A stretch of 64,000 bases of DNA, taken from assembly GCF_902167145.1 (NCBI RefSeq), contig NC_050104.1, forward strand, positions 101,753,849-101,817,848, in the 5' to 3' direction. Source of the DNA: Zea mays (lineage: Eukaryota; Streptophyta; Magnoliopsida; Poales; Poaceae). The notes below the pieces were generated by a model. The model saw only the letters and a program-made list of their open reading frames with translations, ran no database searches and was not told the DNA's origin. Below are positions 21,966-32,843 of this stretch, piece by piece (positions within the stretch are counted from its first letter, which is position 1; each line of letters opens with the position of its first letter). Made by a program: the position numbers and the translations under genes.

Positions 21966-24900
21966 CTAATAACTATCTCGGCTAAGAGATAGTCTACTAA
22001 TTTCTGTTAGTATTCTAAACTCTGGCAAAGCTAATGTTCCGGAAGCATCATGATATTTCCCTTCTGCGGGAATGACCTCTTTCAATATGAATGTGCACAG
22101 GTCCTCAACTATGCCATACAATGCACCTTCAGTCAAGTTCTCCGGGCTTCCTTTTTGAAATTGCTGTAAAGGAAGTTTATAAACATTATCTATTTATACT
22201 CAATAATAACACATTTGCATCTTTAATGACATAAATACATACGTGACTATTACTAATAATACCTTGCCAGGGTTCGTGATGTATCGTCCGTTCATTCTCA
22301 TGAACTCGCACACGTAGAACCCACATAGGACCGATCCGGGTGGTTGCTTGTGGCACTACATAACGGGAGATTGGTTATTTTGTTGCAACATTGTCCTATG
22401 TACGTACATGTATGATATGTATTCATAAATTCACGTACTTACCGACCAGTTATAATGGATGTCTAGTGGCACGCCTTTTTTGGACGTGTCGTACTTTCCA
22501 CCTCGTAGCTTATAAAACCTAAATGCCCTGTGATCTCAAATAGAATCACCATGTTATTCTACAATTCTCATCGATATAAGTATGCATGCATAGAAAAGGC
22601 TTACAGCTCTAAGATGCCGAGGAATTTTGAATAGGCCGAAGGCTCGGTGTGCAAGGAGTCGAGCACCAGCACCTTTCCAACCTTAGGATAAATGAAGAAG
22701 CATATCCAGTGGTCCCTGTACGAATCAAACTTGTGATACATGTGTATTGAAATTATTAATTTTATTTATGCAAAATCACACTTACTTAAAGTTGTACGGG
22801 CCACTATGGATCCCTGTCTTGAAATTGAAGCATTGCGTGTCCTATGTATATGGCGTATCTTGCTTCAAAATCCTTCTTCAGATCCTGGATACGCACCTCA
22901 ATTTCTTCGTCCGTTAGCCCCCTGTAATGCTTCGTTGCCTTTTCCGATTCTAAAAGTGTGGTTATCCTCGCATATCTTTATTGGGTTGAGATACCCAACC
23001 CTTTTACTGGCACTAGCATTGGGATTAGTACCATAAAGGATCTCCTGCTGATCATGTTGCATTCTGCAATGCACACGTGCATGTCAGATATTGAAAATTT
23101 ATACAACTCACTAATAATAACACATATATGTGGAGTATGAGTGACACTTACAATGCAAATATGGTTACAAGTTGCACGTCGAGTCTCTGAAGGTTCATCA
23201 TTAACCACATGTCCTCGAATGTAACAACGGCCTTTTGATTTGAACCAATAAAAGCATGGGCTGGTATATTAACACTGATGGTGTCGATGCCAACTGAAGA
23301 TGCCCGCATGTACCAATCATGCAACCTTTTAATATTAGCCGGGACCTTCCTTAGTTTCTCAAAAGTGAGTAGTGGTCTGCCCGGCACATATTTTTAGGCA
23401 CGTTTTTATAATCTGCCTTAGTTGGCTTCTTTATCTTTGCGGCCATTGCCTCAGCCTTTTTTGCGGACTCCTCGAGATCGGCCAAATCAACATTGTCTGA
23501 CGTGAGGCTCCATCCAATCCCTTTCAAAAAACGAACAGTGCCAGCAGTGGATTTACTCTTCTTTTTCTTATCATACGGGGACACTACTTTTGGTATAGAA
23601 ACTTTAGATTTCTTTGATGGTCGTGGAGATGGCTGTGGAGGTGGATCCCTGAAGGGCGATGTATGTGGCGGAGACGGTGGGCCACCATGAGGATGAGGAG
23701 GAGGGTCAGAAAGAGGATGAGGAGCAGCATGTGAAGTTTGAGGAGGTGATGATGGATGTACAATAGGAACAGCAATTTGAGAAGGCGGAGACGGTTGGGC
23801 CTGCGACGACGGCTGTCGTGCGATATCAACCAATTCGACATCCCTTCGAGGCCAAAGGATAAAATTCTTGATAGCTTGTCCAAGTGTCTCGATACCTTCG
23901 GGCCCAGGGATGTCTAGCATGTCGTCCTCGTATCCTTGGACGACTGGCGTCACTTCTACCCTGCAATATTCTTCTGGAATGTCGTTTCCATGGAACTTGC
24001 GTCCTAGGATCGAAAGGCCTGTGGCTACTTTCCTTGTACGCTGATTGTTAATACCATATCTTATAACTAGTGTGCATGCCACAGGCCTTGTGATGTCATC
24101 AACTGGATAGCGGTCCTTATTTCCCGTTGACGCGACAGAGCTTGGGATGGTCATACCCTCGGTGGCAGCCGGCGTTTGAGCTGCTGGAATTATTTGCATC
24201 TGTGGAGTGGTCATCTGTTGAACAGACATCGCACTCGCCATCGCCAATTGCTGCATCAGTTCTGGAGGAGGATTCGATAGCATTTCAGACATCAGGCCTT
24301 TGAACTCTTTCTTGGCCTCCTCCTTAAAATAATTTGCCATCTCTTCCTTGTATCGATCACGTTTCTTGTACAGACCTTCCCATTGTGGTCCGAATCCTTC
24401 CTTCCATCCTTCCTTAGATGATATTCCTCGTACACGACCAGGATGCTCAGGGTTACCGAGACCAGCCGTTAGAATGTCTTTCTCCCTTTGCGACTTAAAT
24501 GTTCCTTCGCTCTGCTTAGCTGCAATTGCATATATGTTTTTTGCCGCTTCTTCGACAGTGGGATCATCAAAAGATACACCAGACTCAGTTTCCCTTGGTT
24601 TTCTAGCACGGATCCAATTAGCTGTCCTTTCACCGAGTTGCTCGGACAGCGTCGACAACCCTGCAGCCTTCTTCTCGGCGTCTTCTTGTCTCCATTTAGG
24701 AACCTGACGCTTGTAACCACCTGTGCCAAGGTGGTGGCGGTATTTGTTCTTCTTAGACAGTTCTGAATTTGCCTCACTTAGCAATATGAAATCAGGGCTG
24801 CTCCTCTGCTCTAGAAATACTGCCCACTGACCTGCTGAGATTTTATATTTTTTCGTCGGGTCTAGGCCTTTCTTTGCAAACTTTGTATTCATCTCAGACC

Positions 24901-25646
24901 TCCAGTTTCGGAAATTTATTGCAAACTGCTTCATCGTGTATTTTTTCACGAGTTCTTCTGAACCCCCAGGCAAAACGAACCTCGTTACTAGCTTATTCCA
25001 CATTTGATTCTTGACATCATCTGATACATCTCTCCACTGTTGGATTGTGATGTCAAGATTATCTCTAACTAAGAACCCAAGTGCATTCCGAAACTTAGGC
25101 AGTGCCTCTTCTGGAGCTAGGGGCTGACCATTCGGGCTCACGTTTGTGATTTTATATGTCTTGTCAGGAGACTTGTTTAGCCCCCTGTCACCTCTGTTCC
25201 GATCGCTCTGCTTCCTTTTCCCTTGACCTCTCGGTGGTTGTCTCGGTCGATTCCGGTGCGCCTTGGGTCGGTTCCGGTGCGCCTTGGATCGGTTCCGGTG
25301 CGTCTTGGTATTGTGCCGCAGCTTTTTCGAGCATCGCACGAAATTCAGACAAGACCTCCTATTCATGTAATAAAATGCACAAGAAATCATGCATGTGTAA
25401 TAGACATTGTGAAATCAGCTAATTAATTAGGTACACACACGAAATTAAGGATGTGTAATTTACCTCATGTTCTTGTGGATCATAAGTAGGGTCACGTTGC
25501 AACTCACGCGCAGCGGCCCTATCTATCCTAGTTGTAGGAAAAGGGTCGCTAGGCGTTTCATATCCTTCACTGCTGGATTCTTCTTGAGCAACGCTCTTGT
25601 CCATGTGGTCGGGCCCTAATCCTTGGTCCTTGGTTGGAGAACTCAT
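21966..25646 (-). pseudogene. CACTA gene: DUF8039-type protein fused to a Ulp1-like cysteine protease
   Basis: I read these exons (minus strand): 25646-25464 (ATG MSSPTKDQGL); 25358-~23390 plus its shifted continuation to 23152; 23063-22786; 22715-22605; 22527-22443; 22355-22263; 22163-21966 (stop TAG). All proposed introns are GT-AG, mostly GTAAGT donors. The long exon holds a conserved domain (about PKFRNALGFLVRDN to QWAVFLEQRSS), a DUF8039-like segment (CTLVIRYGINNQRTRKVATG), a Pro-rich linker and a basic patch. The small exons rebuild a Ulp1/C48 fold: His in DHWICFFIYP, Asp in LVLDSLHTE, and the Cys box [13 protein letters not shown]. The catalytic His, Asp and Cys are all present. Ulp1 proteases remove SUMO. 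Breaks: one A too few near 23390, a probable one-base shift near 25195, and frame disruption in the 23063-22786 exon. Confidence 0.72.
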
Positions 25647-25699
25647 TGAGCTACATATTAACATAAGCAATAATTAAATTCGTATTAACAAATACCCTA

Positions 25700-26110
25700 A
25701 CCCTTATCGAGGAGGAGTCGTATAGGACGTATAGAGAGGGATAGAGGGAGATGGAGAGTCGTATAGAACGTATAGAGAGAGAGAGAGAGGGAGAGAGGAG
25801 GAGTCGTATAGGACGTATAGAGAGGGAGAGAGGGAGATGGAGAGTCGTATAGAACGTATAGAGAGAGAGAGGGAGAGAGGAGGAGTCGTATAGGACGTAT
25901 AGAGTCGTATAGAACGTATAGAGAGAGAGAGAGGGAGAGAGGAGGAGTCGTATAGAACATATAGAGAGAGAGAGGGAGAGAGGAGGAGTCGTATAGGACG
26001 TATAGAGAGGGAGAGATGGAGATGGAGAGTCGTATAGAACGTATAGAGAGAGAGAGAGAGAGAGGGAGAGAGGAGGAGTCGTATAGGACGTATAGAGAGG
26101 GAGAGAGGTG
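25700..26110 (-). repeat. Degenerate tandem array in the first intron of the DUF8039/Ulp1 gene
   Basis: Repeats of GAGTCGTATAGGACGTATAG joined by (GA)n stretches, at irregular 50-100 bp spacing. The open frame across it is low-complexity Leu/Ser and not a gene. Confidence 0.85.
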
Positions 26111-26344
26111 ATGAGAACTCGCTCTGGTCAAGTGGGGTTCTAATGAGTTGCTCTTAATCGAAACAACGCAAGTGTGTCGTACGTCGTCTTCAAATTTCAC
26201 TAGCTAATAGTACTACAATGGAATACGTTGTTTACTACTGAATCTAGTCTACATTTTACAATGGAATACGTTGTTTACAATGGAATACGTTGATTACAAT
26301 AGAATACAATAGAATATGTTGTTTACAATGGAATACGATGGAAA

Positions 26345-26885
26345 AAAACATGCTTTCCGTTGCTCTATCCTCTCTCTCTAATCTCCCTCCCTTTCCTCTC
26401 TCTTCCCTCCCTCCCTCTCCCTCTCTTTCCTCTCTCTTCCCTTTCCCCCTCTCTCCTCTCTCTCTCCCCTCCACTCTCTTTCCTATATATACACTCCCTC
26501 TCCCTCCTCTCTCTTCTCTCTCTCCCTCCCTCCACTCTCTTTCCTCTCTCTTCCCTTTCCCTCTCTCTCCTCTCTCTCTCTCCCTCTCTCCCTCCACTCT
26601 CTTTCCTATATATACACTCCCTCTCCCTCCTCTCTCTTCTCTCTCTCTCCCTCCCTCCACTCTCTTTCCTCTCTCTTCCCTTTCCCTCTCTGAGAAGAGA
26701 GAGGAAAGAGAGTGGAGGGAGGGAGAGAGAGAGAAGAGAGAGGAGGGAGAGGTCCTCTCCTCTCTCTTCCCTCTCCCTCCTCTATCTTCTCTCCCTCTCT
26801 CTCACTCTCTGCAGAGACGCGCGCAGGGGTCTCCCTCTCTTCCCTCTTCCTCCTCTCTCTTCCCTCTCACTCTCTCACTCTTCCT
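26345..26885. repeat. Pyrimidine-rich low-complexity tract with a large inverted repeat
   Basis: CTCTCTTTCCTCTCTCTTCC-type tandem units, with copies of TATATATACACTCCCTCTCC near 26485 and 26607. Around 26695 the strand bias flips for about 60 bp (GAGAAGAGAGAGGAAAGAG...), forming an inverted repeat with the preceding tract. Intronic on the minus strand. Confidence 0.85.
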
Positions 26886-26983
26886 AGGCTTAGGGTTTAG
26901 CCGCGGTGCGTGCACGGCGGCGCGCATGCCCGAGCCCGAGCGATCATAGTCGAAGAAAGGGAGAGAGAGAGAGAAGAACTTAC

Positions 26984-27135
26984 CTACGGCGCGGGGACGA
27001 CGGCGTGAACGACGGCGGCGCACGGCGGAGAAAATCGCGGGGCGAAATTTTGGCAGCCTGACGGCGGGAAGATGGAAAGACAGGGCGCCAGAGACTTAGC
27101 GAATTTTTCGGCCCCGCGCGCGCTCCTTTATATAG
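26984..27135 (-). promoter_or_regulatory. TATA box and noncoding first exon of the DUF8039/Ulp1 gene
   Basis: On the minus strand TATATAAA lies at 27135-27128, followed about 145 nt later by the donor GTAGGTAAGTTC (exon end 26984). The first coding exon lies beyond the repeat-filled intron at 25646. The exon is GC-rich (CGCCGTCG runs), unlike the surrounding tracts. Inferred from sequence signals only. Confidence 0.5.
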
Positions 27136-27138
27136 GAG

Positions 27139-27335
27139 ATATTTCTACTGGCGGTTGACAATGACAACCGCCAGTAGAAATCATTTCTACTGGCGGTTGT
27201 CATAGAGAACCGCCAGTAGAAATGCCGTCCACACACTGTGGAGGCCATTTCTACTGGCGGTTTTCATCGACAACCGCCAGTAGAAATCATTTATACTGGC
27301 GGTTTTCGTTGTGAACTGCCAGTAGTAATGTTTTT
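27139..27335. repeat. Internal subterminal-like array upstream of the second CACTA promoter
   Basis: About eight alternating copies of TTCTACTGGCGGTT / AACCGCCAGTAGAA, differing from the end arrays by CTACTGG instead of CCACTGG. It abuts the TATA box at 27128-27135. No CACTA terminus is visible next to it. Confidence 0.85.
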
Positions 27336-27725
27336 AGTATATTATTTTTTATTGTATATTCATACATTAATTATATATATTTTTATACATATTAAATATA
27401 TAAATATATATATTTTGTATACATAATATATATATATATATATTTATATATTACTTCTCTCTCTCCCTCCTCTCTCTCTCCCCTCTCTCTCTCCTCTCTC
27501 TCTCCTCTCTCTCTCTCTCCCCTCTCCCTCCTCTCTCTTCCCTCTCTCTATCTCCTCTATCTCTCCTCTCTCTCTCTCTCCTCTCTCTCTCCTCTCTCTC
27601 CTCTCCCTAGCTCCTCTCTCTCCCCTCTCCCTCTCTCTCTCTATCCTCTCTCTCTCCTCTCTCTCTCTCTCCTCTCTCTCTCCTCTCTCCCTCCTCTCTC
27701 TTCCCTCTCTCTCTCCCTCCTCTGT
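27336..27725. repeat. AT-rich microsatellite then pyrimidine tract
   Basis: (TA)n and TTATATA sequence to about 27454, then CTCTCTCTCCT-type repeats to 27722. A second copy of the pyrimidine tract followed by TCACTAGAATGCCC is at 31950-32085, so this belongs to a larger duplicated block that flanks the TNP2 gene. Confidence 0.8.
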
Positions 27726-27901
27726 CACTAGAATGCCCTTGGTGTGAAGTTCTTTCACAAGTATCAGATCTGGTAAAAATCTTTCCAAGTTCTTTCACAA
27801 CAAGTTCTTTGAAGATGCTTGTTTCTTACTGCCTGATATGTATATATTAGTCGAATAGTCCTCCCTGCTTTTATTTTACCTCGCGTTCTAGGTGATAAAC
27901 C

Positions 27902-28250
27902 ATGAGCGGGAAAAAGACCACGGCTTCCTCTGACGACGGCACTCCAAAGAAAGCCAAGGTGGTGGTGGAGGATGAGGAAGAGGCGGGGTTGGAGGATGAG
28001 GAAGAGGCGACTGTGACACTATCCATGGAGAAGGACGCGCTGGAGTGCGACATCCAGTCCGAAGTTTTCATGGCAAGTCAGATTACCATGCATGTATATA
28101 TACAGTACATATTGATCGGTAGGCTCCAGCATGATGCTCTGCTATGTGTAAAATCAGTGCAAGAACGGACATTCTGGATGTGCAAAGTGCTGCATCCGCA
28201 CGGACGGTAAGTGCTGGACCTGCTCCAAGCGCATTGGCAACAATAGCTCT
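27902..28250 (+). pseudogene. Captured SIAH/SINA-type RING gene fragment, copy 1 (one zinc ligand lost)
   Basis: The ATG at 27902 opens an acidic leader (KVVVEDEEEAGLEDEEEA) then MEKDALECDI. A proposed GC-AG intron runs 28073-28157 (ATG|GCAAGT ... TCAG|TGC). Exon 2 continues CKNGHSGCAKCCIRTDGKC then WTC. Compared with copy 2 it lacks 15 bp after CDI, removing the second Cys of the CxxC pair. The C-x3-H-x2-C-x2-C-x6-C-x2-C layout fits SIAH-type RING domains of E3 ubiquitin ligases. The substrate-binding domain is absent, so this is a gene fragment captured by the transposon. Confidence 0.6.
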
Positions 28251-28410
28251 CTCTCCCTCTCCCTCTCCTCTCTAGAAAGTCATGTAAAATTACATGCTTC
28301 GGTTTGTCGCTAACAATAATCAATTACATGACATGTTTTAACAATAATCAATTACATGACAACTATATAATCTAGGGAGCTATTGTTCTGCCTTGTCCAT
28401 CGTGGCGTAC

Positions 28411-31400
28411 CTAGGGCATCGAATTGCGTGGGATGCTTCGCTCAACGTTCCTTATCTTGGTTGGATGGTCTATGAAAAGAGACATGTCGTTGAACTGGTT
28501 AAAATCCTCTAAATCAGATACACCATCAACTCCTATAGCTTGTTGTTTTCTAGGAACAACTACATGCTTCGGTTTGTCGGTGCTTTTCTTCTCATTGTTA
28601 GAAATGATCTGTTCAGCATAGAAGACCTGTGCAGCATGATTAGCAAGGATCCATGGGTCATCTTTGTAACCTACCTTACTTAGATCAAGAACTCTGACCC
28701 CATAGTTGTCTACCGTGACATGTTTGTCTTCAACCCATTGACATCGGAAAACCGAGATCTGAAATGTACCATAGTCTAGTTCCCATATGTCCTCAATAAA
28801 GCCAAAATATGTAATAATCTCACCAGTTTCATCATCTATGGCCTCGCATCGAACACCACTGTTTTGTGACATGCTCTTTTTGTCCTTGGACTTTGTACAA
28901 AATGTGAATCCACTAATTTCATAGGTTTACCATGTTGTGACCTGGCGTGAAGGTCCAGATGCCAACCCCTTGATGGTTTTTTCTTCTATTGTTTCTCCAC
29001 GTGGAATGTCCTTCACCATTAGCCTTGTGTTGAACCGCTGCTTATGTTGCTTCATTACCCAATCAGCCGTATGCCCAGGATTTTGCTCGTGAAGCTCATT
29101 GATGTGTTGTTGGATAAATGGCTCTATTATCGCTAGCTGATGTAGGATGCTGTGATGTGCCTCAAGTACTGTATTGTAATCTGGTGGAATGAAAGATTTC
29201 CGTCCCATCCTCCCGCTTCCATACAATCTACCCTTGTGTCGTGACGGAGGCAGACCTATTGCAACCTGATCTTTTAGGATATTATTGCAAAATGGACCTC
29301 CGGACTCAATGGCCTCTTCAGTACAGTACCCCTCTATCATGGATGCCTCGGGACGAGCACGGGTTGATACATAGCCATTCAGTATTGACATGAAACGCTC
29401 GTACGTCCACATTTCATGTAAGTACATAGGACCCAATGCCTCTATTTGTGGCACCAAGTGCACCACAAGGTGCACCATAATATCAAAGAACGATGGAGGG
29501 AAACACATCTCAAACTGTGCTATTGTCTCCACTGCGAATTCCTGAAGAGATGCCAACTCATCACGGTCAATTACCTTTTGTGAAATTCTGTTGAAAAAGT
29601 AGCACAACCGTGTGATTGCCATCTTTAAAAACAAAGGATTTATAGCCCTGATGGCAATAGGTAGGAATGTAGTCAGCATGACATGACAATCATGTGAGTT
29701 GTAGTTGGTGACTATCAGGTCTTTCATTGACACAATACTTCGTATGCTAGAGCAGAATCCGGATGGGACTTTCAAATTCTTAAGCCAAACACACATCGCA
29801 TGTTTCTCATCTACATTGAGATTGTAGCTTGCTGCTGGGAGATGATACTTCCCATTTTCTTGAAGAACAGGATGTAGTTCCTTTTTTATGCCTATATTTA
29901 CCAAGTCCATGCGTGAATTGAGCCCTTCTTTTGTTTTGCCCTTTATGTCTAGCAAGGTGCCAATTATGCTTTCAAACACATTCTTCTGAACGTGCATACC
30001 ATCGATCGCATGCCGCACATCTAACTCTTTCCAGTAAGGCAAGTACTCGAAGAAAATAGACTTTTTCTTGAATATAGCCCCCGGAGCTGGTTTGACATCC
30101 TTCCTTGTTTTTCCGTCTTTTGTCTTCTTCCCGAAAACAAACTTGATATTCTTGACTATTTCAAAAACTCTATGACCTTTATTGTTACCCGATGGAGCAG
30201 TAGAATGTAGTTCACCATTATTGTCAAAGTACTTATCCATCTTTCGCATGCGGTACCTGTGTCCTTCCAATAAAAAGCGTCTGTGCCTCATGTACACTAT
30301 CTTCTTAGATGCAGTAAGGGACACGTAAGCAGTTTCATCAATGCATACTGTGCAGCCAACCTTTCCCTTAAACTGGCCTGATAATGTGAAGAGTGCAGGG
30401 TAATCGTTGATCGTAACAAAAATAATTGCTCTCAGCGTGAATGAATCTTTACGATACTCATCCAACATTTGAACACCCGTTACCCACAATATTTTCATAT
30501 CCTCCATTAAGGGCTCTAAAAATACATCCATATCAACTCCAGGTTGTGTAGGTCCAGAAATAAGTATGGTTAGCAAAATGTACTTCCGTTTCTGCATCAA
30601 CCATGAAGGAAGGTTGTATATGGTGAGGATCACTGGCCATGTGCTATGCTTGCTGCTCCTTTCAGCAAATAGTTTCATTCCATCAGTACTCAGTGTGAAC
30701 CTAACATTTCTTGGTTCATCGGCAAAGTCTCGGTGGTTCTCATTGAAATCTTGCCACTGCTTCCCATCGGCTGGATGTCAAAGCTTCCCATCGTTTTTGT
30801 GCTCATCAGAAGCATGCCAGCTCATAAGTTTGGCATCCTCAGGGTTAGCGAACAAACACCTCAATCGATCGACGACGGGGAGGTACCACATCACCAAAGC
30901 AGGAATCTTTTTGAGCGCATAATAGTCTACTTCTTCTTTTTCTTTGCTCATGGATTTTGAAGTCTTCGTTTTGGCTTTCTTTCGCTTCTTCCCTTTAGAC
31001 ACAGATGCAACACACTCTTCCTCTCGATAGTCTTTATTCGTCTTGTACCTACTTGCACCACACTTTGGGCAGCTCTCCAAGTCTTTATAATCATCACCTC
31101 GATAAATGATACAGTGATTTCTACACGCGTGGATCTTCTCCACGCCCATAGTGAGTGGACTGATTAGTTTCTTTGCATAGTACGTGTTAGCAGACACTTT
31201 GTTCTCCTTTGGAAGCATGTCTGCGACAATACTCAAGAACGCATCGAAGCCAGCATCAGACACACCATATCTAGCTTTTAACATCAACAACTTTAACACA
31301 GACCGGAGCGTCGTGAACTCTTTGGTACAACCCTTAGACTCGTCATACAAAGGCTCTTCTACTGCCTTCTTCAGGGACTCCATACCTTTCATGAAGAACA

Positions 31401-31880
31401 TCGATGGATCTGTATGACGACGCAACATTGCCTCTAACAACTCTGCATCTTCCTCGTCCATAACATTTGGCAGAACATGGGTTCTTTCACGTTCATTTCC
31501 TCCGGCGTAACCATGATCAGTAACATTTGGCACTACATGTTCGCTCTGTGGAAGAGGTTGTTGTGTCTCGTGAACGAACTGAAAGCTGTCGTCGATGTTC
31601 GCAGGGTTTCCAGCTGTATAAGGCGAAGAGCTACCCTCTCCATGCTTTGTCCAAATTATGTAATCCTTCACAAATCCTCGGCATACCAGATGAGATATGA
31701 TTTGTTCTGTGTCATCAAATACAACAACATTTTTGCAGTCCATGCATGGACAATATATGTGCTTTGTCTTTGTTCTCCAAGCATGGTTCTTGCGACAACA
31801 ATAAACTTATGGACCTCAGATATGTATGATGGATCTAGCCTTGATAAGTTATACATCCAGGATATCCTCTCCATCATCAC
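28411..31880 (-). pseudogene. tnp2: CACTA transposase, TNP2 family
   Basis: The exon begins after an acceptor at 31881-31882, with ATGs at 31877. Order: transposase-associated domain (ERISWMYNLSR ... CPCMDCKN ... WTKHGE), TNP2 core (HACRNHCIIYRGD, CPKCGASRY, HVQKNVFESIIGTLLDIKGK), DUF4218-like region (LPIAIRAINPLF ... PMYLHEMWTYERFM), and a DUF4216-like C-terminus (YFGFIEDIWELDY ... DLSKVGYKDDPWILA). One frame runs 31743-28411 with just two stops: TGA at 30780-30778 and TAA at 28929-28927. The family usually has Arg and Gln there, so both look like C-to-T changes. A one-base shift near 31745-31760 separates the first ~45 residues. It would bind the ends and cut the element. It cannot be made full length from this copy. 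Confidence 0.85.
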
Positions 31881-31894
31881 CTGTAAAAAAAAGT

Positions 31895-32085
31895 AACATA
31901 AAACACATGGTGAAACCCTATATCCAAAAATGTGGCTAAAATATGAAACCCTCTCTCTCTCTCTCCCCTCTCTCTCTATCCTCTCTCTCTCTCCTCTCTC
32001 TCTCCTCTCTCTCCTCTATCTCTCTCTCTCCTCTCTCCCTCCTCTCTCTTCCCTCTCTCTCCCTCCTCTGTCACTAGAATGCCCG
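31895..32085. repeat. Degenerate CACTA leader repeat unit and pyrimidine tract
   Basis: ACACATGGTGAAACCCTATA then TCCAAAAATGTGGCTAAAAT (one of four copies of a ~100-bp unit in the TNP2 leader region), followed by CTCTCTCTCC repeats up to TCACTAGAATGCCC. Confidence 0.7.
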
Positions 32086-32184
32086 TTCTTGCAGTGTTTA
32101 AATACTACGTCGTCTCCTGGCTTCGCGTCTCTCATCACCATTGGTGTGAAGTTCTTTCACAAGTATCAGATCTGGTGATAAACC

Positions 32185-32592
32185 ATGACCAGGAAAAAGA
32201 CCATGACCGGGAAAAAGACCACGGCTTCTCTATGGAGGATGAGGAAGAGGCGGGCTTCTCTACGGCGGCACTCCAAAGAAAGCCAAGGTGGTGGTGGAGG
32301 ATGAGGAAGAGGCGGGGTTGGAGGATGAGGAAGAGGCGACTGTGACACTATCCATGGAGAAGGACGCGCTGGAGTGCGACATCTGCTGCCTACCCTTCCA
32401 GTCCGAAGTTTTCATGGCAAGTCAGATTACCATGCATGTATATATACAATACATATTGATCGGTAGGCTCCAGCATGATGCTCTGCTCTGTGTAAAATCA
32501 GTGCAAGAACGGGCATTCTGGATGTGCAAAGTGCTGCATCCGCACGGACGGTAAGTGCTGGACCTGCTCCGAGCGCATTGGCAACAATAGCT
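32185..32592 (+). pseudogene. Captured SIAH/SINA-type RING gene fragment, copy 2 (all eight ligands)
   Basis: Same unit as 27902-28250. The leader is rearranged by a short duplication (AGGATGAGGAAGAGGCGG twice), which shifts its frame. From about 32290 the acidic stretch and MEKDALECDICCLPFQSEVF are open. A GC-AG intron at 32417-32501 precedes CKNGHSGCAKCCIRTDGKC then WTCSERIGNN. All eight Cys/His ligands of a SIAH-type RING are present. The fragment ends in a pyrimidine tract and a short piece also found in the TNP2 coding region (ACATGCTTCGGTTTGTCG). Confidence 0.62.
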
Positions 32593-32843
32593 CTCTCTCC
32601 CTCTCCCTCTCCTCTCTAGAAAGTCGTGTAAAATTACATGCTTCGGTTTGTCGCTAACAAAAATGTAGTTAGACTACTTTATCTCTTCCAATAAAAGTAG
32701 TTAGACTACTTTATCTCTAACACATGGTGAAACCCTATATCCAAATGTGGCTAAAATGGAGGAAAAATGAACAAAATTTGGCAAAAGAAACATAAGCCAA
32801 ACTTTCCTAGCAACTAATAAATAAAAAAATTTAATACCCAAAC

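Noticed and set aside
25697..26200. Leu/Ser-rich ORFs in GA/CT repeats
   Set aside because: Low-complexity microsatellite translation.
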